From the NCBI GenBank assembly GCA_963682175.1, contig OY821786.1, positions 29,472,501-29,536,500 of the forward strand: a stretch of 64,000 nucleotides of DNA, written 5' to 3'. Within the stretch, counting starts at the first letter, position 1, and every line of letters begins with the position of its first letter. The stretch comes from Triglochin maritima. Taxonomy: Eukaryota > Streptophyta > Magnoliopsida > Alismatales > Juncaginaceae. The notes beneath the pieces are model-generated. The model made no database searches, had not been told where the DNA came from, and saw nothing but the letters and a program-made list of their open reading frames with translations. The position numbers and the translations under genes are program-made. Positions 23,071 to 35,600 of this stretch are shown here, in pieces.

Positions 23071-24382
23071 TGCCACTAATTATCATCCCAAATACGGAAT
23101 GTAAACATGTAATACCTAAATAAGTTGCCACTGCAACAAAGTGTGATGTTGTTTGTCATTCCAAGACGTTATGTCTTATGTATTTTGGTAAATGCTAAAT
23201 ATGTTTGTGACATTATTAAATATCATGGATGTGTATATTGTTATTGTACGAACAAATTGTATCATTAACTTAATTTTGTAAACAAATTAATTGGTGCTAA
23301 CCTGAAGATCACTCATTTGACCAAAATATTTTATACCACGTGTTTCTTATACAGTATATATCCCACCTCACAAACAGAAAGATTAAATTAATTAATGGTG
23401 TGTCACAACCAAAATTATAATTGGAGTCTAAAACTTCTAGAACCTCATTGTGTCCAAATTAACTAAACGGTCTTGTTGTGACATTTTTTAGCTTTTTGTG
23501 AATTTGGATACATTTGTCGTGACCCAACGTCTTGGGACGCTTAATTGAGCTTAACCAATCCTTGTTCGATCAGTGGAGTACTTTGCTTTGATGTTGTTGT
23601 GCTTACTCTTATTGCTGCAATCCTTGTTTCTTGGTTGCTTTGATTGCTTTTGATTTGTTGGGGTCGCAACTTGATTGCTATTTAAAACTTTGTGGCCACA
23701 ATGCCATTTGGCAACCGATTTGTGAACCTCTGTTTGCTATGATTTAGCCATGGCTCATGGCGATATTAGCTTTATCCTTTAATATGCCCTATATATATAG
23801 ATAGGTATAGACACACGCATACTTAATCATATTTCGCATGGAAAAAAATGCACACACTGTAGGTATTAATTAGACGGTAGGTTAGGAATTATGCATTCTT
23901 TGATCTGTAAATCTGCATTTCACTTCCTGTAAAAAAGATTTGTCAATAAAATATTTTCCTTTATTGGAAACAATAAGCCAATAAGGACTTCATGATAACG
24001 TATTGCTTTAAATTGCCGGACAATTTACTTTGTAACATATTTTCCTTGACAAAAAATTTTAGATAACGTATTAATATTCTAAACACATTTGCACCCACGT
24101 GTTTAGTCATTTGATCATAGGATTGCGAGGCAAATTTTACAACTCCCTCTTGACTCCGATCGGTATTTAAATTTTCATGTCCTCGAATCCTCCTCCAATG
24201 TTCCTTGATTTGACACTTAAAATTTGCGTGCTTGTTAAAGTGAACATTATTTATTGAAAATACGGACGTATTCACATATGAGAATTACCATGTCAAACAA
24301 AATAATAGATTTCAATTATCGAAAGCATATATAAAAATATACAAAATCTCTTGTGCCATCGGACTAAGTTTTAGACTTGGTA
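23071..24382 (+). other. 3' flank of gene A, no gene seen
   Basis: AT-rich and conserved with 43591-44886. No ORF of note. Part of it (about 23890-24200) also occurs inverted at 61688-61985. Homology to gene B flank ends at 24382 with agacttg, where copia-derived sequence starts. Confidence 0.6.
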
Positions 24383-24600
24383 TTCATTTGGGGGTATGTA
24401 TGGATTTTGAATGAATTTCCAATACTTAAGGTCATTGGATATTAAAAAGATTTTCATCTTATTTTTCCAATAATCATAGTTTGACCCATTAAGCAAAGGA
24501 GGTCTTGTGGTGCATAAACCCTCTATGTGATTAGATGTTGAAGCCATGCTAAAATTACGGTAAAGTAATGAAATTTAGCTAACAAGACTCTGATACCAAA
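24383..24600 (-). mobile_element. truncated gag start and primer site of a Sirevirus-like copia element
   Basis: This repeats 28210-28425: the beginning of gag and the primer site (minus: tttggtatcagagtcttgtt), directly next to an LTR. It is joined to peptide-gene flank at 24382 without an LTR end, so this side was made by truncation or recombination. Confidence 0.75.
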
Positions 24601-26060
24601 TGTAGGAACGTGTGGGTCGGGTTAATCTAATCACTTTTACGCTAATCCCTAACTAATCAAACAATAAACGCAGCGGAAATAATTTAAAGACTAGTAGGGA
24701 AAAGGAACAAGCAAACCACAAATCGACTCGGTGTTTTTATAGAGGTTCGGCACCCCACCCGGGTCCTAGTCCTCTCTTGCAAGCCCCGCTCGGATCACCG
24801 AGCTCCGCCTACGACTTCACTATCCGCTCCCCGTTCCGGGACGGGAGACAACGCCTTACAATCATCAAACTCGCGAACAACCCTCGCCGAGCTTGGAATC
24901 CTCTTCTCACAATCCGAGAAGTATCCCTTCGGGCTCTCACCGAAGTCTATACCCTTTTGACAAACTTTGTGACTGAGTGGGATTCACTCTCTAATTGAGC
25001 ACACTTTGACTAGGATGAGTGATTGAACAAGTGTGTGTAGTTTAGGCTTATGGAGTGTAGAAATGGGAGCTTTGAGGATTGAGGTTTCTCTCTAATGAAT
25101 TGGATAATTGGATGTTAACAACAGGTCTTGATCCTCTATTTATAAGCTCCTAAGGTATTCTAGCCGTTGGGGATAGATTTGGTTGGGTTTTGTGTAAGAT
25201 ACACAAAGCAGAAAATTGGGCTGCAAATCAGTCCAGAATCGGTCGACCGAAACTAATAAACTGGTCGACCGTTCACTTGATTTCAAGGAGAACGGTCGAA
25301 CAAATGAATATTCGGTCGGACAAACGAGCTAGAACTTAACTCTATATAAGTGAATCGGTCGAACCAAAGTATGGGGCGGTCGACCGTTAAGGGGATTCAG
25401 TTGAAGACAAAGTTGGATCGGTCGAACGAAGAGTGTGTCGACCGATAGCAGGGATATAATAAGTGTTCAACCGGTCGACCGAAACAAGGTCGTCATTCGA
25501 CCAGTTACCGAATGTATTTTGGGGTTAAGTTTGTTTTATACGAATACGACCGTTATAGGAATACGACAAAGGTAACATCCATAATAAAATCCGGAATCGG
25601 TCGACCGAAAAGGTAGAACCGGTCGACCGGTAGAGTTTGGTAAAATCACTTTGGAGAGTGTTATAAATTGGTCGAACTGAGAACTGGTTTGGTCGACCGG
25701 TTCACACAGGAATTCAGGGTTTAGGTTTTAAGTGATTTCCGACTAAGGTTTGGGTGATTTAATGAAGTCCAAATAAAGTGAACTTTTGTGTGTGACTTCT
25801 CTAAGGAACGTAGTGTGTATGTGATATGTTTTTAGCTCTTGTATGCTCAATTTACACATTTCCTAAGACTCAAAATAAAATCAAGATTACAAGTCTTCAT
25901 ATAACTTTATTACAAATCTTGACTTGATTTCCTTCCTTCCATGAGTCTTGATCACCTGTAGAGGTTAGCACATGCAATATGTGTGCTACTCTACATTACT
26001 TATGATTAAGATTAGGTTGATTAAATCATCAAAACAAGGATTAAGGCCAAAAATCCAACA
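24601..26060 (-). repeat. LTR of the Sirevirus-like copia element
   Basis: Plus-strand limits are TGTAGGAACGTGTGG and AAATCCAACA. On the minus strand a polypurine tract (aaaaaggaggagat) precedes it on the right and a tRNA-iMet primer site follows it on the left. At 25245-25705 it contains about fifteen irregularly spaced copies of a palindrome-like GGTCGACCG motif. The ORFs in it are incidental. Confidence 0.88.
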
Positions 26061-28425
26061 ATCTCCTCCTTTTTGATGATGGCAACCTATATCTTAATAC
26101 TTGAAAATTTTAGGTGTAAACTATGCATATAAATGCTCCCCCTATGGATGTGCATAGTTTTTGTTCAATTTTAACCAATTTTCAAGTAGCTCCCCTTTAA
26201 TTATCTCTCCCCCTTTGACATCCATCAAAAACAAAAAAAAATATTATGACTTTAAGTATAGAATTTGGATGTCTTGTAATGAAGTTGCTCCCCCTAAATT
26301 TTGCACTTCATTACACTAATAAAAGATATAACATTTAAGCTCCCCCTATCAATAAGGCTATATGGAAACTAAGAGTATGATTCAAGTTAAGTTCATTTAA
26401 GTTTCTATTCCAGCCTTATTCTAACATCCATTCAAAATTTGACATTTATAATCAATGGATGTGATATATGATTTGCAATGAATAGGGCTAATGATTTGCA
26501 ATAAATTAAACTTCTAAAGATATGAAAATTAAGCACATAAACTAGATTAGAGCTAATTTTTCAGAAAATTAAAAGATAGAAATTTTATACCAAACTTGAA
26601 TATTGATTAGCTCCAATCTTGACTTGGTGATGCAACCGGATTCAAATTTGACGCTTTGGATCGTCCGGTCACCACCAATCTCCTCCTCAAGCTTCTACAA
26701 GTGTAGATTTAGGTACCTAAACAACTTTGGGTCCTTGAACATTAGCTTTTGGGATCCAAACCATTTTGGTTTTGGGTGCCCACACACTTGAGGAAATAGA
26801 CTTAACAAATAAATGCTTGCCATTTAAAGTAGTATGAGATACATGGTTTTTCAATTGCACATTGTATCCTAAACCATGTTTAGCTAAGGATTGTCTTTGA
26901 CTACTTAAAAGCATATCAAGCATTTTTGTTCCTTTTGTGAACATTTCTAGATCTTTCCTTAGTTGCATATTTGAAGCTCTAAGGTCTAAATGTTCATCAA
27001 CAATCGGTGTTTTACTTAGACTAGCAAGTGATGAGTCATTTGATTCAAGTCTAGCAACCACCTCATTCTTTTCGTTCATGATTAATTCAATTTGACATTT
27101 GAGATTATTTGTAGTTTTTCTAGCATTTTTGTTCTTTTCACAAATGATCTCATATTATTTAACTAAATCATGAAATGCATTTTGTAGCTCATCATGTGTA
27201 TATGATTCATTATTAGCATTAGATTTAGAGCTAGCACTAGAATATGATTTACTTGAACATGAATTACTTCTAGTGGAATAAGATTTAGAGGAGTTAGAAG
27301 CTACCTAACTTTGTTCATCTTCAATAGCCATGAAGCATGAATGGGCAACCTCTTTTCTACTTTGCAAGGAAGAGGATGATGATGATGGAGATGAAGAGTC
27401 ATCCCAAGTGGCTTTGTGAGCTTCCTCCTTCCTTTCTTTCCTCTCCCTCTTGTCCTTTTCTCTTCTCCTCTCTCTTCTCTCATTTTTCTTCTCCCTCTCT
27501 TTTCTCTCATTTTTCTTCTCCCTCTCTTTTCTCTCATTTTCACTTTCCTCCTTCTCCTTTTCTTTTTCTCTTTTCTCACTTATTCTACCTCTTTTTTCAT
27601 TCTTTTCTTCCTTATCCCTCTTGAGGTATTTGAAGAAGTCTTGGGTAAGGACCTCAATGTCCTCTTCTTCCACTCTCCTTGGCTCATCAAAGTTTGCATG
27701 CAATGCCACCGTAGAGTTTTTCTTGGAAGCTTCCTTCTCCTTTCGATTACTCAATTGAAGCTCATAGGCCATGAGGTTTCCAATGAGTTCCTCCATCTTC
27801 AATTTGGAAAGATCGTGCGATTCTTCATTTGCTACGACCTTGTCTTCCCAATCATTGCTCAATGACCGGAGGAATTTTCGAGTCATCTCTCCTTCATTTA
27901 TCCTTCTTCCAAGAATCAAAAGAGAGTTAGTAATATCGGTGAAGCGAGTGTTCATGTCGCTTATGTTTTCACCGATTTGCATAGAAAATATTTCATATTT
28001 ATGCATGAGGAGACTTATCCTAGTTTCTTTAGTTTTACTATCACCCTCATGATGCATTTGTAACCTATGCCATATTTCATTTGCACTTTCACAACCCCTA
28101 ATTCTATTGTATTCTCCCTCATTAAGGCCACAATAAAGAATGCTCATGATTTTTGAATTCATTTCAATTTCTTTCATTTGAGCCCTAGATAGAGAATCTA
28201 ACTCATCTTCATTTGGGGGTATGTATGGATTTTGAATGAATTTCCAATACTTAAGGTCATTTGATATTAAAAAGATTTTCATCCTATTTTTTCAATAATC
28301 ATAGTTTGACCCATTAAGCAAAGGAGGTCTTATGGTGCATAAAACCTCTATGTGATTAGATATTGAAGCCATGCTAAAATTACGGTAAAGTAATGAAATT
28401 TAGCTAACAAGGCTCTGATACCAAA
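26061..28425 (-). mobile_element. internal region of the Sirevirus-like copia element, pol deleted
   Basis: From right to left: primer site (minus: TTTGGTATCAGAGCC, ending near 28412), gag, a downstream coiled-coil region, then about 650 bp of AT-rich sequence to the polypurine tract at 26061-26080. No protease, integrase or reverse transcriptase motif is present. The copy is non-autonomous. Confidence 0.82.
26717..28372 (-). pseudogene. gag: copia Gag (UBN2 type) with coiled-coil extension, interrupted by stops
   Basis: A single frame runs from ATG 28372 (MASISNHIEVLCTIRPPLL) to 26717. It is broken by a TGA at 28292-28294, where a Trp of NYDYW is expected, a TAG at about 27305 and a TAA near 27160. 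The Gag domain shows YWKFIQNPYIPP, ESANEIWHRLQMHHEG, MHKYEIFSMQIGENISDMN and LRSLSNDWEDKV. A highly charged Lys/Arg/Glu stretch follows (27430-27600), encoded by about 33-bp repeats. The distal part has LEMFTKGTKMLDMLLSSQ and GLGYN, which I associate with Sirevirus-type copia elements. The frame ends where the enzymatic part should begin. Confidence 0.8.
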
Positions 28426-28778
28426 TGTAGGAACGTGTGGGTCGGGTTAATCTAATCACTTTTACGCTAATCCCTAACTAATCAAACAATAAACGCAGCG
28501 GAAACAATTTAAAGACTAGTAGGGAAAAGGAACAAGCAAACCACAAATCGACTCGGCATTTTTTTAGAGGTTCGGCACCCCACCCGGGTCCTAGTCGTCT
28601 CTTGTAAGCTCTGTTCAGATCACCGAGCTCCGCCTACGACTTCACTATCCGCTCCCCGTTCCGGGCCGGGAGACAACGCCTTACAACCGTCAAACTCGCG
28701 AACAACCCTCGGCGAGCTTGGAATCCTCTTCTCACAATCCGAGAAGGATCACTTTGGGCTCTCACCAAAGTCTATACT
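28426..28778 (-). repeat. left part of the right copia LTR, split by the Athila-like element
   Basis: It matches 24601-24955 and starts TGTAGGAACG next to the primer site. It stops where Athila-like sequence begins (ccttagggccaatg). The rest of this LTR resumes at 40906; about 300 bp between are missing compared with the left LTR. Confidence 0.82.
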
Positions 28779-29477
28779 CCTTAGGGCCAATGTCTACTTG
28801 CTTTTAGTTAAGGCTTTATTAAGAGTGGTTTTTGGGGCCAAGGAAAGGGTGATGAAATCCCCCACCTTATCTTTTATGGGACAGCCCCTCCTTAGTAGCG
28901 ATTTGATCCTAGATCTAGCAATCAATCGCTCCAATCAAACGCTCTCTCACTTTTGTCCCGATGCACCTTACTAACTAATGCATGAAAGAAACATGCATGA
29001 ATGAGGGATGTGGGTGCACGTACCTCACGCCAGCAATCAACGACAAAATGTAAAGCAAAGAAAACACAAATGCATGCAAGGTATACCAATGGTGCATGAC
29101 CTAGATGGCAAGAAGTCTAATCTTTTGCTTTGAGTTTTATGGTCCAAGTTGATTAATGGGGGAGTTATTAATGATCTGGGAGCAAACCAGAAGTCAAAGC
29201 ATGCAAAATAGAGCTCCCAGATAACGAAATAGAAGAAAACAACTACCAGAAAAAATTTCAAGGCAAGATGACCTCACCAGGCCGCCAGTTGGCGGTCTAC
29301 AACCGCTGATTGGCGGTCCCTTTTGGTCTTCTGGTCCTCAGATTTTCCCAGTAGCCTCCCCTTGATCAGAGTGTTCCCTGAAAATAAGAAAAACTGAAAA
29401 CAAAAAATTAAAAACCCCTCGAATCATCCAAACCAAGGTCTGGACAGAGCACCTCCCCGACAACGGCGCCAAAAACT
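28779..29477 (-). other. extra truncated Athila leader and primer site
   Basis: Nearly identical to 38628-39329. It contains the palindrome pair at 29280-29319 and the primer site at 29454-29471 (minus: TGGCGCCGTTGTCGGGGA). A 74-codon frame (29037-29261) recurs at 38886-39110 but has no recognisable product. Confidence 0.75.
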
Positions 29478-31054
29478 TGATTGATCGTTTTATATTTCTA
29501 CCGCAAGTGCACGGCCGCGTTGAAGCGGTGGCAAATACGGGTCGTCCACTGGGAGGTGTGTCGACACTTGGTTCGTGCGAAGGCAAGGGGTAAAGAAAGG
29601 AGAAAAGGATTGGTTACACTAAACGACACTACAATGCTAAACTAGAATGCAAAAGGAAATGAAGATAAGCAATAAAACTAAACCCCAAAGGGGGTAGAGA
29701 ACTGATGTGAACATAAAGATGTGTGTGTGTGTGTGTGTTCAATTAAGCTCCTCACAACATGTAGTGCATGAAATCATAAAACTACATCCAATCTTGCCTC
29801 TACATGAATTAAGATAAGACTACATCATTAAAACATACAAGATAATGATTGGAATGAAGTTACACGAACTCAAGTATAAAGACTAGACCCTACTATGCCT
29901 CCACATGAATTAAGATGACTACATCATTAAAACATACAAGACATTAGCTAAGGAAAAGGCAACAAGAGTACATACACTACAAATTGTGTTTCCAACATTA
30001 ACTTCATCCATATCCTAACCTTATTATTCCCCATAAAATAGGTCCACTAATCAAAGCATAAGCTAAGCTTCATTCAAGAGCATTAGCATATCAAAGATAA
30101 GAGTGGAGACCCATTAGATGGTTATGGAAATCATATAAAACTCAAGGGATAAAAATAACACACACTTAATACACTACATTATTATATCACATATTTCTCC
30201 ACCCCCCAAATGGGGATGGAACTACTCACTACACATTACACTAACTAATTTAGCAAAGGAAAGCATAATACTGAAATGAAATTTATACTACTTAAGCAAG
30301 AAATATTAAAGAAGCATAAAACTAAATAAACAAACAAGCATGCAAATGAAAGGAAATTAAACTAAGAGAGAAACAACATCATTAAAAGAAACTTCTATTA
30401 TTAACTCACTCAATTACAAGTAGCTCTTCCTCCACTAGAGTTTTGCTTCAAGGCTTCACTCTTAGTAGGGAAGATGGCCACCAAGAGAGAGATGGATACA
30501 ATGGGAGGTGAAGAGTTCTATCTATAAGCATGGAAAAAGCTAATCAGGGACAATCCCCCGATGTGGGACTAAACCAATACCAAAAATAGCCTAAACGAAC
30601 ACTAATACAAGTCCAGGAGAAGTTGGGGCGGATCTTGCATGATCCAGACCGCCAATTGGCAGTTCCAGACCGCCAATTGGCGGCCTATAAAGCCCAGATC
30701 CGTCTGGGTCTTCTGGTGGGCTTGCCTTGGTGTGTTTCTTGGTCTTGGATGCATCTAACTTGTTTAGTGGAGCTCCGACCCGAATCGAATTGACAAAATA
30801 CTCCTCATGATGGTGTGGAGTTTCCTGTTTTGCTCTTAGGTCCTTCTGTCTTATGATCAGGTCCTTCTCCCTTGCATCTTGGTCCCCAGGTCTCACAATT
30901 AGGTCCTTTTTTCCTGCTTTTGGGTCCTTTCATGGCTCTTCTCTTCAAACCTCTTTATTTCTGAAAACTAAACATAAAACTCGTCACATAGCATTGCTTA
31001 GGTGTAAGATAATGGATATAAGGTACAAATATAAGCATGAAATGATGTCAATCA
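29478..31054 (-). repeat. 3' LTR of the young Athila-like element
   Basis: Plus-strand limits TGATTGATCG and GATGTCAATCA. A double palindrome lies at 30646-30686. The TATA-like site reads ctatctataagc here against ctatttataagc in the other LTR. The polypurine tract follows on the right (plus: aatacccccacacctaag). Confidence 0.9.
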
Positions 31055-32630
31055 AATACCCCCACACCTAAGTTTTTGCTAGTCTCGAGCAAAACAAAGA
31101 AAGGAAAAAGCATACGAAAAAACAAGAAATCCTAACTCACTTTCGTAGGAATCACGGTTGCACTTAGCATGTGCAACAAGCCGTTAAACCTCCTTGTTGC
31201 CAAGGAGGAGGAGTGGTGTCTCCTGAGGGTTTTCAGCGGATATACCCACAAAATCCGAACAAGATGCATTAATCAATCTAGCTACACGACTCGTTGGACT
31301 TATTTTGTCGATCATGGAATGCGGTAATACTACGAGTCGACTCTATATATGTAATCAGTCCATACACCTAGCCTAATGAGTTATTCGTGAGAGTTAACTA
31401 AGGAATTAAGTGAAAGACATGGGCAACCTTAACTTCTGAATGTGATACAACGTGTAAAGTCCATTTTGGTTCTTATTTGACTCTTCTTTTCTTTTCTTTT
31501 CTTTTTTCTTTCTTTTTTTTTCTTTTTCTTTGGAGCATTTATTGGTTGGTGTTTGATTCTCCCAGGGTCAGGTTTCGTGCATCATTGCCTATGAGGACTT
31601 ACACTATCACGTACACCTTCCCCCAAATCTCCACATAGGGCGATCCCTACCACCCGTGTAACGGGAGTTCGGTCGGTGCATCCCAAGTCAGATGACTCGA
31701 AAGCACCAGGCACAAAGTCCCCTCAGACCTACTTTCCCGAGTGATAGGAGCCGTGCGAGAAGAGAGAACACCACTTATTCATTCATTTATCTACATGGGA
31801 ACCAAAACCCCTACACTTAAGTTTCACAAAAAGATATTAAGGGCCCTTGACTACAACAAACTTCCTAAATTAACAAACACGAATTATTTGACTCACTAGG
31901 TTCAGGGTGGACTTCTTTAAATGTTTGAGCACTGAAACCCACTGATTACTCACCCCCAAGGGAAAACTGGGGTGCATCCTAACGACTCGATAAATCCTAA
32001 AGCCACGTACTAGATATCCTAATGCATCAAGTTCAAGACAATTTTGGGAGCTTTCTTTTTACTTCGCCTCTCAACGGTTTTGCACATGCTAAACACACGC
32101 AAAACCCACAAAACATTTTCTTTCGAAAACACATGAAGATTTTGAAAGAAATGTGAAAATTTTGAAGCACTAGGCAAGCAAAAGAAGACAAGTCACCCAA
32201 GGATCATGGCAAGCAGATATATCGATATTAAATCCAGCACACTATCATGACCCTAACAATGCAAACAAAAGAAAACAAAATCAAAGGAAAAAGACTCGAC
32301 TATGTACACACGTAAAACACCCCCCCACACCTACTTCATGCATTGTCCTCAATGAATGCAAGCAAGATACTACATGGATTGATGCATAAAAAGGAGAGAT
32401 CTCACCAACATGAAGTACAAAGGGAAATGTATGGCTATGTTGATGGACACAACCCAAATTCCCTCAAAACCTGCGAGATGCTAAAGAAAGGGATACAAAT
32501 ACGTGAAAGAAATGGGGCCCAAATACTCAAGGGTTGGGGCCCACAACAATCGATGCTCACTGAAGGAGTCTTTTTTTTGTACTTTTTTTTTTTTTTATAT
32601 AACTATGTACAAACATGAAAGCTCAACCAC
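31055..32630 (-). other. noncoding 3' internal region and polypurine tract
   Basis: No ORF3 equivalent. It matches 13791-14886, 16727-17330 and, inverted, 7140-8450. It includes pyrimidine-rich runs at 31480-31535 and 32565-32600 (poly-purine on the coding strand) and the motif gaggacaatgcatgaagtag on the minus strand near 32350. Confidence 0.7.
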
Positions 32631-35600
32631 TCATGTAGGAGCATGAATGGTTGAGTGCGAGGGAGGTTCATGAAGGAACATGACCTCCTCGACTTCGGCT
32701 AGTGCCCCCTCCAAGTAGGGTTTGAGGCGTTGTCCATTAACTTTGAACACGTCCCCATTCCTTGGGTTCAAGATCTCAACCGCTCCATGAGGATAAACGG
32801 TTTGGACAATAAACGGGCCAGACCAGCGACTGCGGAGCTTACCCGCAAACAGATGAAGCCGGGAATTGTAGAGCAACACCTTCTACCCGGCCGTAAACAC
32901 CTTTCGCATAATCATGCGATCGTGAAACATCTTGGCTCGGGACTTATGAATTTTGGCATTCTCGTACGCATCATTGCGTAACTCTTCTAATTCCACAATG
33001 TCGAACTTACGTTGTACTCCTGCTTGATCAAGATCCATATTCAGGTTCTTGATCGCCCAGAAAGCACGATGCTCAAGCTCGACGGGTAGGTGGCAAGCCT
33101 TGCCGTACACTACCCGATAATGGGACATACCCAAATTGGTCTTGTACGCGGTGCGGAAAGCCCACAATGCGTCATTCAATTTGGTAGACCAATCCTTCCT
33201 CGAGGAACTAACCGTCTTCTCAAGAATTTGCTTTAATTGACGGTTAGAGATTTCGACCTGCCCACTAGTTTGCGGATGGTATGGGGTCGCAAGCTTGTGG
33301 GTGATCGAATATTTCCTCATAAGCTCTTCAAAGGAGCGATTACAGAAGTGGGTACCCCTATCGCTGATTATGGTACGAGGAGTACCAAATCGCGCAAAAA
33401 TGTCCCTCAAGAATTTGGTGACCACCTTGTTGTCATTGGTCTTTGTGGGTATAGCCTCAACCCACTTAGACACATAGTCAACGGCCACCAGAATGTAAAC
33501 ATTCCCGAAAGAGTTCGGGAAGGGACCCATGAAATCAATGCCCCACACATCGAAGATGTCGACAACAAGGACATTTTGCAAAGGCATCATGTCACGTCGA
33601 CCAATCCTGCCAAGGCGCTGGCACCTATCACATTGCTTACAAAAGTCGTAAGCATCCTTGAAAAGAGAGGGCCAGTAGAATCCAGATTGGAGCACCTTGG
33701 CAGCAGTTTTCTTTGCTCCAAAGTGTCCTCCACATGCCTTGGAATGGCAGAAATGGAGCACACTTTGGAACTCGGTATCTGGGACGCACCGCCTGAAAAT
33801 TTGGTCAGAGCAGTATTTGAATAGGTAGGGGTCGTCCCAGTGAAAGGATCTGACATACGATCTAAATTTGGATTGGTCAGATTTTGACCAACCCACAGGA
33901 AATTGCTCGGTCACGAGGTAGTTCACGATGTCGGCAAACCAAGGGTTATCTTCGATCATGAACAACTGCTCGTCAGGAAATTTATCGTCAATGATTTGGT
34001 CCTGTGGGTTGGTCATCTCTAGACGAGACAAGTGGTCAGCTACAACGTTTTCACACCCTTTTTTGTCCCGAATCTCGAGATCGAATTCTTGTAACAACAA
34101 GATCCATCTCAAGAGTCAGGATTTTGCATCTTTCTTCGCCATGAGGTGCTTGATGGCTGTGTGATCAGAATAGATAATCACGTGGGAGCCAATCAAGTAC
34201 GACCGGAATTTCTCCAAAGCAAATATGATCGCTAAGAATTCCTTCTCGGTCACAGTGTAGTTCAATTGGGCATCATTGAGTGTTCTACTGGCATAGTAGA
34301 TCACATGAGGCAATTTGTCCAATCGTTGCCCGAGCACTGCTCCCACAGCGAAGTCAGATGCATCACACATTAACTCAAAGGGTTCAGTCCACACCGGTGC
34401 CTTAATAATGGGAGCTGAAGTCAACTCTTTCTTCAAGGTCAAAAAGGCATGGTGGCAATCCGGTGTGAACTCAAAAATGGCATCCTTAGCCAACAAGGCG
34501 GTGAGAGGTCGAGCGATTTTGCTAAAATCCCGAATGAACCGCCGATAGAATCCAGCATGCCCCAAAAAGGCGCGGATATCCTTCACATTACGTGGCGGTG
34601 GGAGATTAGCAATGATACCCACTTTGGCGGGATCGACCTCAATTCCCCTACTTGAGACCACATTTCCAAGTACAATCCCTCGCTTCACCATGAAGTGACA
34701 TTTCTCCCAATTGAGAGCGAGGTTCTTCTCACGGCATCGCTTGAGGACAAGGCTCAAGTGATGAAGGCACTCATCAAAGGAAGCGCCAAATATGGAAAAG
34801 TCGTCCATGAAGATCTCAAGGAAACGCTCAACCATATCGGAGAAGATGCTGATCATACACCTCTGAAACGTTGCCGGCGCATTGCATAACCCAAAGGGCA
34901 TGCGACGGTAGGCAAACGTGCCAAAGGGACAAGTGAATGTGGTTTTCTCTTGGTCCTCGGGGGCGATGGGAATTTGGTTGTAACCGGAGTATCCATCAAG
35001 AAAACAATAGTACTCATGTCCGGCCAACCTTTCCAACATCTGATCAATGAATGGCAACGGGAAATGATCTTTCCGCGTTGCCGCATTGAGCTTGCGATAA
35101 TCAATGCAAACTCGCCAGCCAGTTTGCAGGCGTGTCGGGATAAGCTCATTATGCTCATTCTCCACAACCGTCACGCCTGACTTCTTGGGAACCACATGGA
35201 CAGGACTCACCCACGAACTATCAGAGATAGGATAGATTATGCCATGATCCAAGCACTTAAGAACCTCCTTTCGGACGGCTTCTTTCAGTACAGGATTCAA
35301 TCTCCGTTGTGGGTCCCTGCGGGGCCTAGAATCCTCTTCCATGTGGATCCGATGCTGAACAATACCAGGGCTAATTCCCTTGATATCCTTCAAGGACCAC
35401 CCGATCGCCTCTTTGTTTTCAAAGAGTACTCTTTTGAGGGTAACCTCTTGATCTTTTTCAAGATCAGAAGCAATAATGAGTGGCAGGGTCTCATTATCCC
35501 CTAAAAAGATGTACTTTAGGTTATCGGGGAGCGGTTTAAGCTCGACCAGAGGTGGGTCCTTGTCGGATTCAGAGTTAATTTCAAGTGGCTCAAGGGCCAC

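Larger units (their letters stand above)
21614..24382 (+). repeat. tandem unit A of the peptide-gene cluster (left end cut)
   Basis: This stretch is nearly identical over its length to 42189-44886 and, as far as that copy extends, to 45367-46690. Allowing for the 17.3-kb insertion at 24383-41717, ATG-to-ATG spacing is about 3.24 kb (A to B) and 3.18 kb (B to C). The left end is cut by the LTR at 21613. Confidence 0.85.

Noticed and set aside
27416..27865. Ser/Phe/Leu-rich frames on the plus strand
   Set aside because: They are the complement of the Lys/Arg/Glu-rich Gag stretch and lack any feature of their own.
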